A stretch of DNA of 64,000 bases from Sequoia sempervirens (Eukaryota > Streptophyta > Pinopsida > Cupressales > Cupressaceae): contig VDFB02193867.1 in assembly GCA_007258455.2 (NCBI GenBank), forward strand, positions 566,459,742 through 566,523,741, given 5' to 3'. The notes beneath the pieces were generated by a model, which worked only from the letters and a program-made list of their open reading frames with translations, did not search any database and had not been told where the DNA came from. Below are positions 38,182-48,830 of this stretch, piece after piece. The first letter of the stretch is position 1. Each line of letters opens with the position of its first letter. The position numbers and the translations under genes were made by a program.

Positions 38182-38761
38182 TTTTCAAAAAGCATGCCCA
38201 TAATAAAGGTTTACATTTCATCTGCCCACGTCACCCATCCACTTCAACCGTCTGCATCAACCTTAATTAAGATATCTTTCCAAATTGTCAATTCATGCAG
38301 CGCTGTCATCTTTCTTCACACGTACGTGTAATTACTAAAGGTACACCATATCTTTTCTTATCGCATATTTGATTTATTTCATTCTATTCAATTACTGCTA
38401 TGCATGTACTAGTCATTATCACCTGAATCTCTACATATTTTTTAGTACATGTGAGGACACATGTCATCTTTTAAGTAGGGGGCGGGGTAATCCATCGTTT
38501 GAAGCCTGTCTTTTTGCCGCTACCATAACTGCAAAATAATTTTTTTTAATATATTTCTGGTACTTTCCAAACGTGATTGCATGACCTTCTTTAATGCATC
38601 TTTTTCTTGCAAACTACGATTAAGACTGCTTGTTTAAAAAAGTTTATTTTTGGAAAAAAGAAAGAAATGTGGCGGCCTGACAGAGAAAAACCAGAGCAGA
38701 AAAGGAAATAAAGAATTTGAATCTTCAGCAAGAAACTGAGTTCAGCTAGAAAAACTGCAAT
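38182..38761 (+). other. Spacer between pol and ORF3 in element C
   Basis: About 580 bp without a coding frame; it may hold a promoter or splice acceptor for ORF3, as proposed for Athila env-like ORFs, but no such signal can be identified with confidence. Confidence 0.5.
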
Positions 38762-41240
38762 ATGGGTGGTCAGTTGGTACAACATGAGCCTGTAGCTCAT
38801 GAATTATTGTTGCAAAACCCGCAGATAGTCCAAGCATTTAGCCTCTGTAGATGGTTAAATTATTTTCTGAGTTTAAGTGATTTTGATGAGGAGGCTGCGA
38901 CATAATTTTTGAGAACACTTTCTGAAGGGGAAGCCACCGTATGGGGTCTAACAGTTGTTGCAACCGAAGACAGAATTGTTGAGGTAACCGGGCTCCCAGC
39001 TGTTGGAGAAAACTTTTCTTCAGATGCTGCAGCTGCAAGGGCTGAATTTTTGATGCCTACTGATGGACCTCTAGACATCTCCAAGCAAGGATGCAAGCGA
39101 GTGTCACTGCCTCTTCCATATTCAGAGTATGCCACTTATATAATGAGGTATTTAACCTATGAAGGCTGTTTTTCCTATCTGCATTTGCATCATTTTAAAT
39201 TATTAAGCCATATAAGGCATGGGTTGGATGTGAATGTTCTGAATTTCTTGTTAAAATTTTTAGAGCAAAGTGCCCATGGAACTCAACAAGGGAAAGATAA
39301 CTCTGTCACTCATCATGGCCTTATTAAATTTCTTATTGAGCGCTCTTTGAGAGACGTTTCACCTCTCTCCTAGCAACAATTTGTTGCCCAAAAGAGTTTA
39401 CAACCTCCACAACCCCCTAGGGTAATTACCCCACAGCCTCAAAGAAAGAAGAAAGAAATTGCATCTACTAGTGGAACAGGGCAAGAGTCATCTACTCCTG
39501 TAGCACACGATCATGTAGCTGTCACAGCTGAATCCTCTGCTAGGGTACAAACTAGGTCTGCCGCTAGAAGGGAGAAAGGAAAATCAAAGGCAGAAGGGTC
39601 CCCAGAATCTGACCCTCGTTCTTAGAAAAGGAAATGCTCCTCTCCTGTAACACCTTCCCCTGCAGCAGTTTCTCCTACAACAACAGCTATTGATATTTCT
39701 AGCTCACCATCATCCTCTAGTAGGGCAGAGCCCCCTGAACAAACAAGAAAAAGAAAACCTACCGGAACACCTCCTGCAGCCACATCAATACCAAGAAGGG
39801 TTTCCACAAGGAAACAATTTAGGACCTCCCCTGTTTCACCAAAACCTGAGGTAATTGTAATTTCAGAAAGGTCTGTTGAATCTGAATTTAATGTTTATCA
39901 GAATGAATCTGAGAATGCTGCTCAGAGTTCGGTCGTTCCTGAAGAGGAACAAGTAGAGACAAAAGAAGCAGGACATAATGGGCACGAGTTGCCAAGTCTT
40001 GATGATCTGGTTAATGTTGCTATGCAATTCTCAGAGGAAGCACAGACTTCTTCACTGCAGCAACAAGAAGAATTTATCCTGCAGCAAGAACAAGAACAGG
40101 CTGAACAAATAAATGTGCCTAATGAAGTTGTATTTCATCCTGCAATGTGTAAAGCCATTGTTGTGTATAGGAGGACCTTTTTAATTGAATTTCTGGAATT
40201 TGTTAAAAATAATTGGGAAATAGTTACACTGTAAACTGTGACTTTTCGACACATTGCCCAGACTGATATGCAACAAAGTCTGTAGCAAATAGAAAAAAAG
40301 AAATTGAAAAAGAAAATTGAAAATTAGAAACAAGAAATTGCTGAATTAAAAGCAAAAATGGATAAAGGTAACTGGTCAAATTATGGAATGCAGACCGCCA
40401 CCCAGAGTTTATGCTTTGTGCCTCAAAGAACAGTTTTTATGGTTTCAATTGATGAGAATTTCCAGAAACCAAGACCCCATAATTCATTATGCCAAAGAGT
40501 TTTATGAAGCATATCAAGCAGCCCCTAATTGGTTAAGGAATTCTCTGTGTGAATTCTATTTACATGGATTTTTAATACCACTTGAAACAGAATGGAATCC
40601 ACTTCCATATATTGGTGATATTCATTTGAGAGCATTCATGTCGTGGGCAGCAAATGAGGTGAATTATGGCAGACAGTGGGAAACGTATGAGGAAATTGAG
40701 AAAACAGAGCCTGTCCCATTACGCTCTCAAAGTTCAAACCCACATGCAATGCTGAAAGATTGGTTTGCATTGACATATGGTATTAATAATGTTTCAGCCA
40801 GAGCAATAATATTTGACATCAGAAAGCAAGTATATGATGAATTCCAGGCACAGGAATATTCATTTTGGAGATTAGCATATACCAGAACTGAGAAAAGATG
40901 GGAAAAATTGACTGTTGGGTTAAGGAAGTCAGAACCACATGGTCCCTTAAACTTTATAGCTGCACTCAAACGAACCAGCAGATATATTCAATTGGGACTT
41001 CAAACAAGATTTGAATTGTGGCTGCCACTGACATTCAGACCCCCTGTGCTAATGTGGCCCCTGTATCCTCATCAGGCTACTAATCTTAACAGTGAATTAG
41101 AAGACCGCAGATATGAAAGGTGCCAGGATTTCAGAGGATTCTATTACAGGTTTGGACATCCATTCCAGAGTCATGCAGCCACTATTGACTTCAGAGAAAC
41201 CACCAGGAAAGTTAATGCTGGAGGACTAGCATTGGGCTAA
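38762..41240 (+). pseudogene. Third ORF of element C, unknown function (env-position ORF)
   Basis: Starts MGGQLVQHEPVAHELL and runs in one frame to about 40375, then shifts once and runs to a TAA at 41238, eleven bases before the LTR. The N-terminal part holds a folded-looking segment (VVATEDRIVEVTGLPAVGEN, then LPLPYSEYATYIMRYLTYEG). The middle is Ser/Pro/Lys-rich and basic (TRSAARREKGKSKAEG, TRKRKPTGTPP). An acidic Gln-rich coil region follows, and the C-terminal 285 residues are Trp/Tyr-rich and compact. Stops: 38903, 39371, 39623, 40232, 40283 and 40325. There is no signal peptide or membrane segment, so it does not look like an envelope protein; the basic middle suggests nuclear or nucleic-acid contact, which is inference. 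The position matches the env-like ORF of Athila elements. Confidence 0.72.
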
Positions 41241-41251
41241 GTAGGGGGCAG
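41239..41251 (+). other. Polypurine tract of element C
   Basis: AAGTAGGGGGCAG overlaps the ORF3 stop and abuts the LTR start TGATGAGCC. Confidence 0.85.
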
Positions 41252-42574
41252 TGATGAGCCTAAAATATGCTCATAATTTGATGTTATGATAAACTTTTAA
41301 ATGACTTCATTTTTGCTATTTCATCATTGTTTAAACTTTGTTGAAACCTTTTATGGGGATATCCTGTAGCAAGACACTTTTATATTCCTACAGCCTATTG
41401 TGTTGACTTGATTGCATTTATTGCCCTGTTGATTCCGAAAATGGCTGGTATATCGTATACAGTTTTTGAATGGTGAAGTAGATTTGAAATGTGTGATTAA
41501 TGAATAGATATCGTGTATGTACCATATGCCTTTTCTTGCACGTCTAATACCTTTTGTTTCACAGGTTGTTGAAGAATGATCGAGTCAAGCGCAGCTGATC
41601 TCGGCCTTGCAGTAAAGCCCATTTCCTGCACGACTTTGAGGAAGCTCCGCCAAAGACTCTTTGACCGAAACCGATTTGGAAAGATTTTTTTAATGGAAAG
41701 TCAATCTAGAGAGAGTGGTGCACTAGATTCTCTCTGAATCGGGTTGAACACATAAATTCATTTATGAAGTTTGTTCCTTGATTCAGGGATATACTTTACT
41801 TCCACGTCTTTCTTTGATGAAGTTAGTTAGTTAGTTGTTCTTTTAATTTAAAAATAAGATACTCCTCCTGCGCGAGGTAGTGGTAGAAGATGAATAGAAT
41901 GAGTAATAGATGATTTTTTAGGTAAGATAGAAACAGAGTAGCAGAGATCATGTAAGAATCAGTATGATAATGAAAGACAGAATCTGTTTGACCAGAAGCG
42001 GAGTTTGTTGTTAGTTTTCACACCAACAAGACAATATATTTAGTTCTATTTTCATGAATAAAGATCGATGAAGTTCTAAGTTCGACATCACATTATGTCG
42101 ATGAATTTGTCTAAGGGCCGCAAGTAGTATCACAGCCAGTTAATTAGTTAGATGTTCTTTTGGCGATATCCGGTTAACTTTCATCTTTGAAGTTTTACAT
42201 GAAGCTTCAGGTCTTACTTGCTCTGCTGACATAGAGGAATCCATCACGTATTTGTTCTGCGGCATAAAAGGTTCATGGTTTGTTGCCCCGATTAAGTAGT
42301 TATTCTGATTTACGTTTTCTAATCAAGCATGTAGTTGAGTTAAAAGTGCGTGCCATTGTAGCTTAGATAGAATTTCTTTCCAGTATGTATTTTTGCTAAG
42401 ATTTGACCAAAACAAATTCCTAGTGCATATATTTTGCTGCGCCATTTAAAGTCTACATTCCCTGGTTTGACAAGTAAATGAACGTCCATAGAAAGATATT
42501 AGTCACCTGTCAGAATGTCCAATTCCCAGGAAAGTTTCACTGTGATATTCATATCCTTTTGTGAATGCGAGCCA
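41252..42574 (+). repeat. 3' LTR of element C
   Basis: 1,323 bp from TGATGAGCC to GCGAGCCA; near-identical to the 5' LTR apart from the block at about 42065-42360. Confidence 0.93.
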
Positions 42575-42579
42575 CCCAG

Positions 42580-43652
42580 AATGAAGATCCTATGGAAGAC
42601 TAAGCATAAGAACAAGGGAACACATAAGTATTGAGATGAATTGGATGAAGCTTCGATCATCAATCCAACTAGTTGTGAAAGGAGATCTAGGCTAATTGTT
42701 TGAAAAAGAGAATGTGTACTCACTTTGGGCCCGTGGAACTTCAGGTTGTCCACGGGGTGAGAAGGCCCAAAAGGTAAGATACATACGCTAGTTCGTATGC
42801 ACTCACAAAACAAAAAGTTGGCTATGGGGAAAAGGATATCTGCTAGGTGGGCTTCCCACTCAACTATGTCGAAGTTATACCCATTGATAACTTTAACAAG
42901 GAACCACAAGAAAATTATCATGGACAAAAAATAAAGGTACCATAGTCATGCAAGTTGTGTTATGAAAGGTGGCAAAAAAGAATGTAAAATCTAAAAATGC
43001 AAAAATGTAAAGTGTAAAATGTAACATGTGAAAATATGTTCAAAGGAGTCTTGTTTAGTTTATGCAAGGTTAGTCACTTAGGGAACATTGTGTCTAATGT
43101 CTCCAAGAGAGGACCAATCAAAGAATAGTATATTCACAGCTTAGGGGATGCAGTGTGTCACATCAGGCCACCAAGAGGAATGTAATATGCTATGAAAGAT
43201 CACACTTATGAAGTACATCACACCCAATGTCATCCACAAAGTGATGAACACATCACACAAATCACAAGGCTACACTAGGAACCAAGAATGAAAATAAATT
43301 AGTGGTAGTGTATGCTCCCCACTTTAAAGGAATTGCTACACATTGTTCTATGATAAATTACTTCAAAGTAGAGAAGAAAAGAAAATGCAGACAACTTCAA
43401 AATCCCTATGCCAAGTCATATGTTTTGAAGTTAGGCTACGTCATGTCAAGGAAAGTGAAAAGAAAAGAAGGGGAGTTTCCCCTAGAAAGGAAAAGACACC
43501 AAACACATAAGGGATCTATGGATTTGGGGTCAGTATGTTCATTGCTGCAATGTTTTGATTATAGAGCTCAGAATTGTCATCATTCCCTGAATACATAGAA
43601 CGAGAAGAATGGCACAAAGAAAGTGAAAACAAAGGAAAAATAAAGTCTGTTT
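42580..43652 (-). other. Non-coding interior of element D
   Basis: No recognisable protein on either strand. The 142-codon minus frame at 42499-42927 starts in the LTR of C and is a chance frame across the C/D boundary. Confidence 0.55.
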
Positions 43653-43905
43653 TGGGTCAACATGGAAGAGACATTGTGGTCTTGATGCTTTACATCATCC
43701 CCAAAAGGAAAACACAAGCAAAAAGAAAACAAAAATGAAAAGGAAAAATAAAATGAAAAATATTTTGTGTCAACATGAAGCAAACATTTCGGTCTCAATG
43801 CCTTGCGTCATCCCCAAAAGGAAAAATAGAAAGGACATTGTGGGTCAACATGGAAGAGACATAGGGCATCTCTACGCTTTGCGTCATCCCCAAAAGGAGA
43901 ACACA
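43653..43905. repeat. Tandem repeat in D interior, about three units
   Basis: Units share GGTCAACATGGAAGAGACAT, a GCGTCATCCCCAAAAGGA-type block, and an A-rich AACACAAAAAC spacer of variable length. The complementary minus strand gives the phenylalanine-rich chance frames. Confidence 0.75.
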
Positions 43906-44784
43906 AAAACAAAAAAGAGAAAAATACAATTCACAATGAATAGAAGAATAGTGGTATGAATAGAAGTGTACAAAAAGAGAGAACATCAAATGCATGAGAC
44001 AAGGGAACGTAATAAGCACATGAAAGGAAAAAGTAAGAAGTAATGCAAATATATGTCAACCATTAACTAAGTTATTGGTTTCTCAATCTTGAAGTGACAA
44101 TCAGAAAAGGAATAACATAGTTAAGATACAAAGACAAGTGCATTACAAGGACAAGGCTAACAATGTCTTGCCCTCCACAAAGTGTAAAGGCAAGAATGAG
44201 CAAATGTGGGTGATGTGAAAGGATCATGCAATAGTTAAAATACGTAATTCTATAACTATGGCATGAGGATGGGATTTGGTTGCTTTAAGGTATGATGGGG
44301 AAATAATCAGTATTAGTGAAATGATACTTATCCAGTATGTCCTTCAATGTCTAACATTCTTCATTGCGGTGTCCAAGGATGTGATGATATTTGAAAAATG
44401 GGAGTCTTTGGGATGAATAACCAACCTATTCATAAGTGGTAAAAGTATAAGACCTTTGTTTAAAATGAGTTGAAGTTTTTGTTCACATTCAAGTGGAGGT
44501 TGTACAGAAAACTTAATCTTTTTGAGTTTGTAAGGTCATTTTCGCTTGCTAGATTCTCCTTGTTCATGAATAGAAGGAAGAGAAGAACCCATGGGGATCT
44601 TAACATCCTTATCATTAGAAGGAGATAAAGGTTTCTCTCACAGAAGAAGAATATTTAAGTTAGGTGGAGAATTTAAAATCACTGTTCCAACATCTGAAAG
44701 TCTCCTAGGTCAAAGGAGATGTCTCTTAGGATGAGAAGGATCATGATATCCAAGGCCTATTGTGTTTGCTTCGATTTGTTGTTG
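43906..44784 (-). other. Non-coding interior of element D, continued
   Basis: A few short minus-strand frames; none can be assigned. It may be the decayed continuation of the ORF that ends at 44785. Confidence 0.5.
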
Positions 44785-45273
44785 TTAAAAAATTTGATGC
44801 ATGTCATGTTCATGTTTTGTCTCACAACCTTGTTTATTTAAGATAGTAAATCCTTTACCATAAGTCTCTTCAAGGTTGATAGGAATGTTTGTGACTGTGT
44901 GCTCATAGAATGATTGGGATTGTGGGGGTTGAGAGGAACTAGGTCCACTTGAGGAAGGAACCTTAGGTCCTATATTGACTTTAGGATGTAAATATGCAAA
45001 GTGATCAGGAGGTGCAATAGTGGGAAGGTCTTGTGATCTCATTGATGGGTAAAAGGATGCATTGGCCTCTAGGTTGTCAAGGCAATCAGTGTAGAACTTG
45101 TGCATGCTATCATCATCTTCTCCAATGATGTCTACTTCATGAAGATGACAATCATTAGGAGTTGTAGGAGCATGTTGGAGTTGAAGATCATTAGGGTCAT
45201 AGCCAAAGGCACAGCTGGACATGTCTACCAATGACTTTAAGGAATTCCAAAACTGATTGAGAGAAAATGCCAT
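44785..45273 (-). pseudogene. Residual ORF of element D, 162 codons, gag/G-patch-like
   Basis: Starts MAFSLNQFWNSLKSLVDMS and ends HDMHQIF. A Ser/Pro/Gln-rich stretch (PSSSGPSSSQPPQSQS) precedes LEETYGKGFTILNKQGCE, which resembles the LYGKGYELVKQLGY G-patch start in element E. It lies at the gag-proximal place relative to the PBS, about 440 bp inside the 5' LTR. It probably represents a fused remainder of gag and the pre-RT linker after deletion of the polymerase. Function unknown. Confidence 0.5.
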
Positions 45274-45704
45274 GATGCAAATAAACTAAGATACAATAAA
45301 TGAGGAAAAACAGAGAATCTATGAAGGAAAAAAAATGCAAGAATAGAAAAGTGTAATGTAGAAAAATGCCAAAAAGATTTTAGAAATGTTATTTCAGAAG
45401 TGTAGAGGGATTGATTCACCCTAGGTGGCGAATGAGTCCTAGTATGAAGGTTTTTAGTTTTTTTCATAAATTTAAAGATGATTTAAATGCTCTATAGTAT
45501 GAAATTTTCTGATGCAGAATGCATATTTTGACTTATTTCAAGTAGATGTAATGCAAAAATGAAAGCTAAATGAAAGTTCCACTAATACAAAATGAAAAGT
45601 CCTAGAATGCAATAAAAATCAATGTCTTAATTGAATGCTAATGCAAATGGAAACTAAGATGTAATATATGAATGCAATTAGAAACTCAAAGTGTTCAAAA
45701 TTTA

Positions 45705-45713
45705 GGTTCACCA
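45705..45713 (-). other. Primer-binding site of element D
   Basis: Minus strand reads TGGTGAACC, three bases after the LTR end, exactly as in E. Confidence 0.65.
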
Positions 45714-45716
45714 AAA

Positions 45717-47322
45717 TGAAACATAGATTTTTGGGACCCTATGGAGTTCCTCTTGCACTTCTAGGGTTTTTCACCTAAAAGGAGAGAGATAGGGTCCAAA
45801 AATACTTATGTATCACTTAAATTGGGATGTGTATGATATGATGTGATGTAAATAAAATTAACTAAATGCAATAGATTAATCTAGGTGACTGAAAATGAAT
45901 GCAAAAGTGCAATTACAACTATGTTTGAAAACACATTGTGATATACAAAATACTATGTAAATAAAGAAATTATGCAGAACAAAAAAAAAGGGATGAATCT
46001 GAGTGCACGTGGGTGAAATGTAAGCTTTTTGGAGTGTTCTGGATGTTGGTGAAATTCACTTATTTTTCACAGTGGGACTCATTTGCCCAGGGTGGTGAAT
46101 TAGTCATCCTACTAGTGAAAAATTGTCGGGAGTTGATTTCTATCTGTCAGGATTTGAACTCAAACAAAACTCAAGTTTCCAGTTGTAAGGTGGGACTCAT
46201 TCGCAATAGGTGGTGAATCAGTCCTCTTGCAAATTTCTAAAAAACTAGGAGACAACTCTGCAACACCAAATTTGAGAATGTTTGCTTGTCGAGTTGCCAA
46301 AGTCAAATCTGCAGAAAATGGACAAATAACTCTCTCCAAGCTTGATTTTGACTCAAGTTGACTTGAATCACCTGGTTGACTTGAAAATCACTCTTCAAGA
46401 CCTAATAACTTGTCAAATCTACAAGCAAAGGTTTGCAACAAAAAAGCAAAAGGAGAAAAATGATTAGGGGTTAGTGAATAGGGGTTTTCCTTGGTCAAAC
46501 CCACTTTTGGTAATCAAACCCTTGAAAATTCAATGTAATGAAAGAGAAAGATAAACTAATAACATGCAAGTGTTATCAACTCACCTAACTCTTGATATTG
46601 CAAATCTAAAGTAATGTCAATGGTTGCTTCAAAGTGATTGAATTGTTCATGTAAAATGCTTGAATGCTTGAAATTGCTTGAATATGATATGTGAATGTTG
46701 GAGGAGGTAAAATGAGGTGAAAATCACTTATTTATACAATTCTTGTTCCTTAATATATATTCATACCTCATTAGAGGCCAACATCAAGTGATTTTGAATA
46801 AAATCCAGAAAGGAAATTTTAAATATTTTGAATTTGGGGCGAAGGGGGACTCATTCACCACCCATGGCTAACGGGTCCCACCTAGGACCTAAGAACATGT
46901 GTCAGGAAAAATATTGTATATAATGTTGTTTGTTAGGATAATATGCAAAAATACACTTAATTACAACTTATGAGGGCATAAGGAGACCAAATAAAGCATG
47001 AGAAGGGTGTAAATAGTGAAAATATACCTAGAAGAGTGTGAAATCTTGTTACAAGACTTTACAACACTTCAAAATAGGGCTTGTTGATGAGTGAAAATGT
47101 GGTTTTCAGGTGAATTGCATTAAATAGAGTCTAGAAGAATGTAGAAATGTCTTACAATACTTCACAACACCTTAACAAGACATCGTTGTTTGAATCCTAG
47201 TACCTAAATAAGCATGTTCAAGCCATGATACAACATAAACTCAAAGCAACATAGTTCCAACACCATGAAACAAGAGCTAAAAGGCCATGAAAATGACAAG
47301 GGACCATTTTTCTACGACACCA
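45717..47322 (-). repeat. 5' LTR of D, uninterrupted
   Basis: 1,606 bp, partner of 27213-31101. TATA on the minus strand at 46727-46739; hairpin modules near 46072, 46192 and 46848. The T insertion site is empty here (near 47270-47280). Confidence 0.88.
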
Positions 47323-47327
47323 GTAAA
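47323..47327. repeat. Right target-site duplication of D
   Basis: GTAAA, exact copy of 27208-27212. Confidence 0.88.
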
Positions 47328-48822
47328 TAATTCTTTTTTTTCTCAATTTCTACAACAATAATTAAATGCCTTCGATCTAAAAATGACATGCCACCTTCAT
47401 CTATCAAGCTAGTTTCTCCAGCTCTACATGTATTCAAAGGTAAAAGAGGCTAATATACTCCCATGTATTCTTGGTTTAAGAACAAGGAGTTTAAATTTAG
47501 TTATGTTTCTTGGGTTAGATACATTTGTACGAGAAAATGATGAGAATCTTATATGAACATTTAAAAGAGGCCTTAATTATACTTTGATGATGAGGTATAG
47601 TAAAGGGAGGTTTAGTGGGATGTGATGAAATTGTAGCATTGTGATTATTTTTATTGAGAGAAGCTTATTTTTATGGGGAAAAGAATAGAAAATTATGGAA
47701 GGGTTTTTTAATCATTCTACCTGATATATCCAAGATGATAATCTATTACACAAACATTACCAATAGGATCAAGATTGGAGTATATATATACATTATAGTT
47801 ATTGTTAAAGAATATTTATGTTTAGAAGAGTTAATTAATTTAGTAGATTAAAGAATTGGAAAATAGATCAAGGAATAAGGAAAGAATAAATTAATTACAT
47901 TTAAAAAAGAGATGTAGTCATGAAGATAGAAATAAGCATATTTAGGATATCTTGAGAAATAGTTTAGTCTGCAATGCAAATGAATCTAAAGAATAATCAT
48001 GTGTATATATATATATTAGTTAAGGAAATATTAAGTTAAGCTTGGGAGATAATTTACTATCTTGTAAAAGTTGGCTATTTCAAGAAAGGATATGGAGTCA
48101 TCATTATCCTATTTGCATGTGATTCATAAATATTAAGATTTTCTCTCCATTCTAAATTTATGTTCTTATATAATTAAATTAGATGTCATTCCTATTCATA
48201 AAAGGAAGTTAGTTCTTCTATAATTGTGTTTTTTTCCTCATAATTATTAGTTGATTGCTAGCATAGACACTTGAGTATTATTGTGTGAAAAGCATATTAT
48301 GCAGAGTTATTGACTAAGTTATGAGACTTAGTGATGTGTAAGTAATATATCTTACGAATGCACTGTTTGGTTGATTCTATCATTGATATTGAGTTGTTTT
48401 GGTTAATATTTTATAAATTGCAATTGTCTTCATGGTCATGTTTTATTGATTGTTTGTGTCTTTTTTAATGGTTGTAATGCTTGAATCATTGCTCGTATTG
48501 TATAAATAGTGATTGGTTAAATTATGTGCTTTGGGTGTGATTTGCAACTGATACTGAAGTGGGAGTTGAAAATCACAATAACAAATGAATGCAAACCCAA
48601 ATCCATGCTAAACTCAATTTATCTCCATTTCTCTTCTCCACCTGCATAAGAATGCGAGATTTTGAAGGATTGATAATGGAGGAATGTTGGTTGCTCAATT
48701 CGGCAGTTTAACGACTTGATGAAAATGACAAATGGAGAACGATAGAGATGGATTGAAGAATTATTTTGACAGAGTGAGGATGCGAGATGAATCAACCTTC
48801 CTCAATGGATTGTGAGAGGTTG

Positions 48823-48830
48823 TATTTATA
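48823..48830 (+). promoter_or_regulatory. TATA-like box in the 5' LTR of X
   Basis: TATTTATA followed by GAGCC, in a stretch that reads like an LTR U3/R border. Only sequence resemblance supports it. Confidence 0.4.

Larger units (their letters stand above)
31241..42574 (+). mobile_element. Element C: Athila-type Ty3/gypsy retrotransposon
   Basis: LTRs 31241-32557 and 41252-42574, PBS TGGCACCGTTGCCGGGGA typical of Athila (tRNA-Asp type), gag, protease, RT, RNase H, integrase, then a third ORF, and a PPT touching the 3' LTR. Flanks are CCCAA (31236-31240) and CCCAG (42575-42579). Most of both LTRs is near-identical, so this is a fairly young insertion. Nevertheless 15 in-frame stop codons and a few frameshifts disable it. 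Confidence 0.93.
27213..47322 (-). mobile_element. Element D: E-family LTR retrotransposon lacking pol, carrying T and C
   Basis: Read on the minus strand: 5' LTR 47322-45717, PBS, a short ORF (45273-44785), non-coding DNA, PPT and 3' LTR (31101-27213, split by T). The LTR sequence, PBS TGGTGAACC and PPT AAGTGGGGG match element E, so D uses E-type signals. No protease, RT or integrase remains in about 3.3 kb of its own interior, so D looks like a non-autonomous partner of an E-like element. Element C (31241-42574) sits in the interior near the PPT. Confidence 0.88.

Noticed and set aside
42499..42927. 142-codon minus-strand frame
   Set aside because: It crosses from the 3' LTR of C into D interior and shows no domain; a chance frame.
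43580..44019. Phe-rich minus-strand frames
   Set aside because: They are the complement of the A-rich tandem repeat in D.
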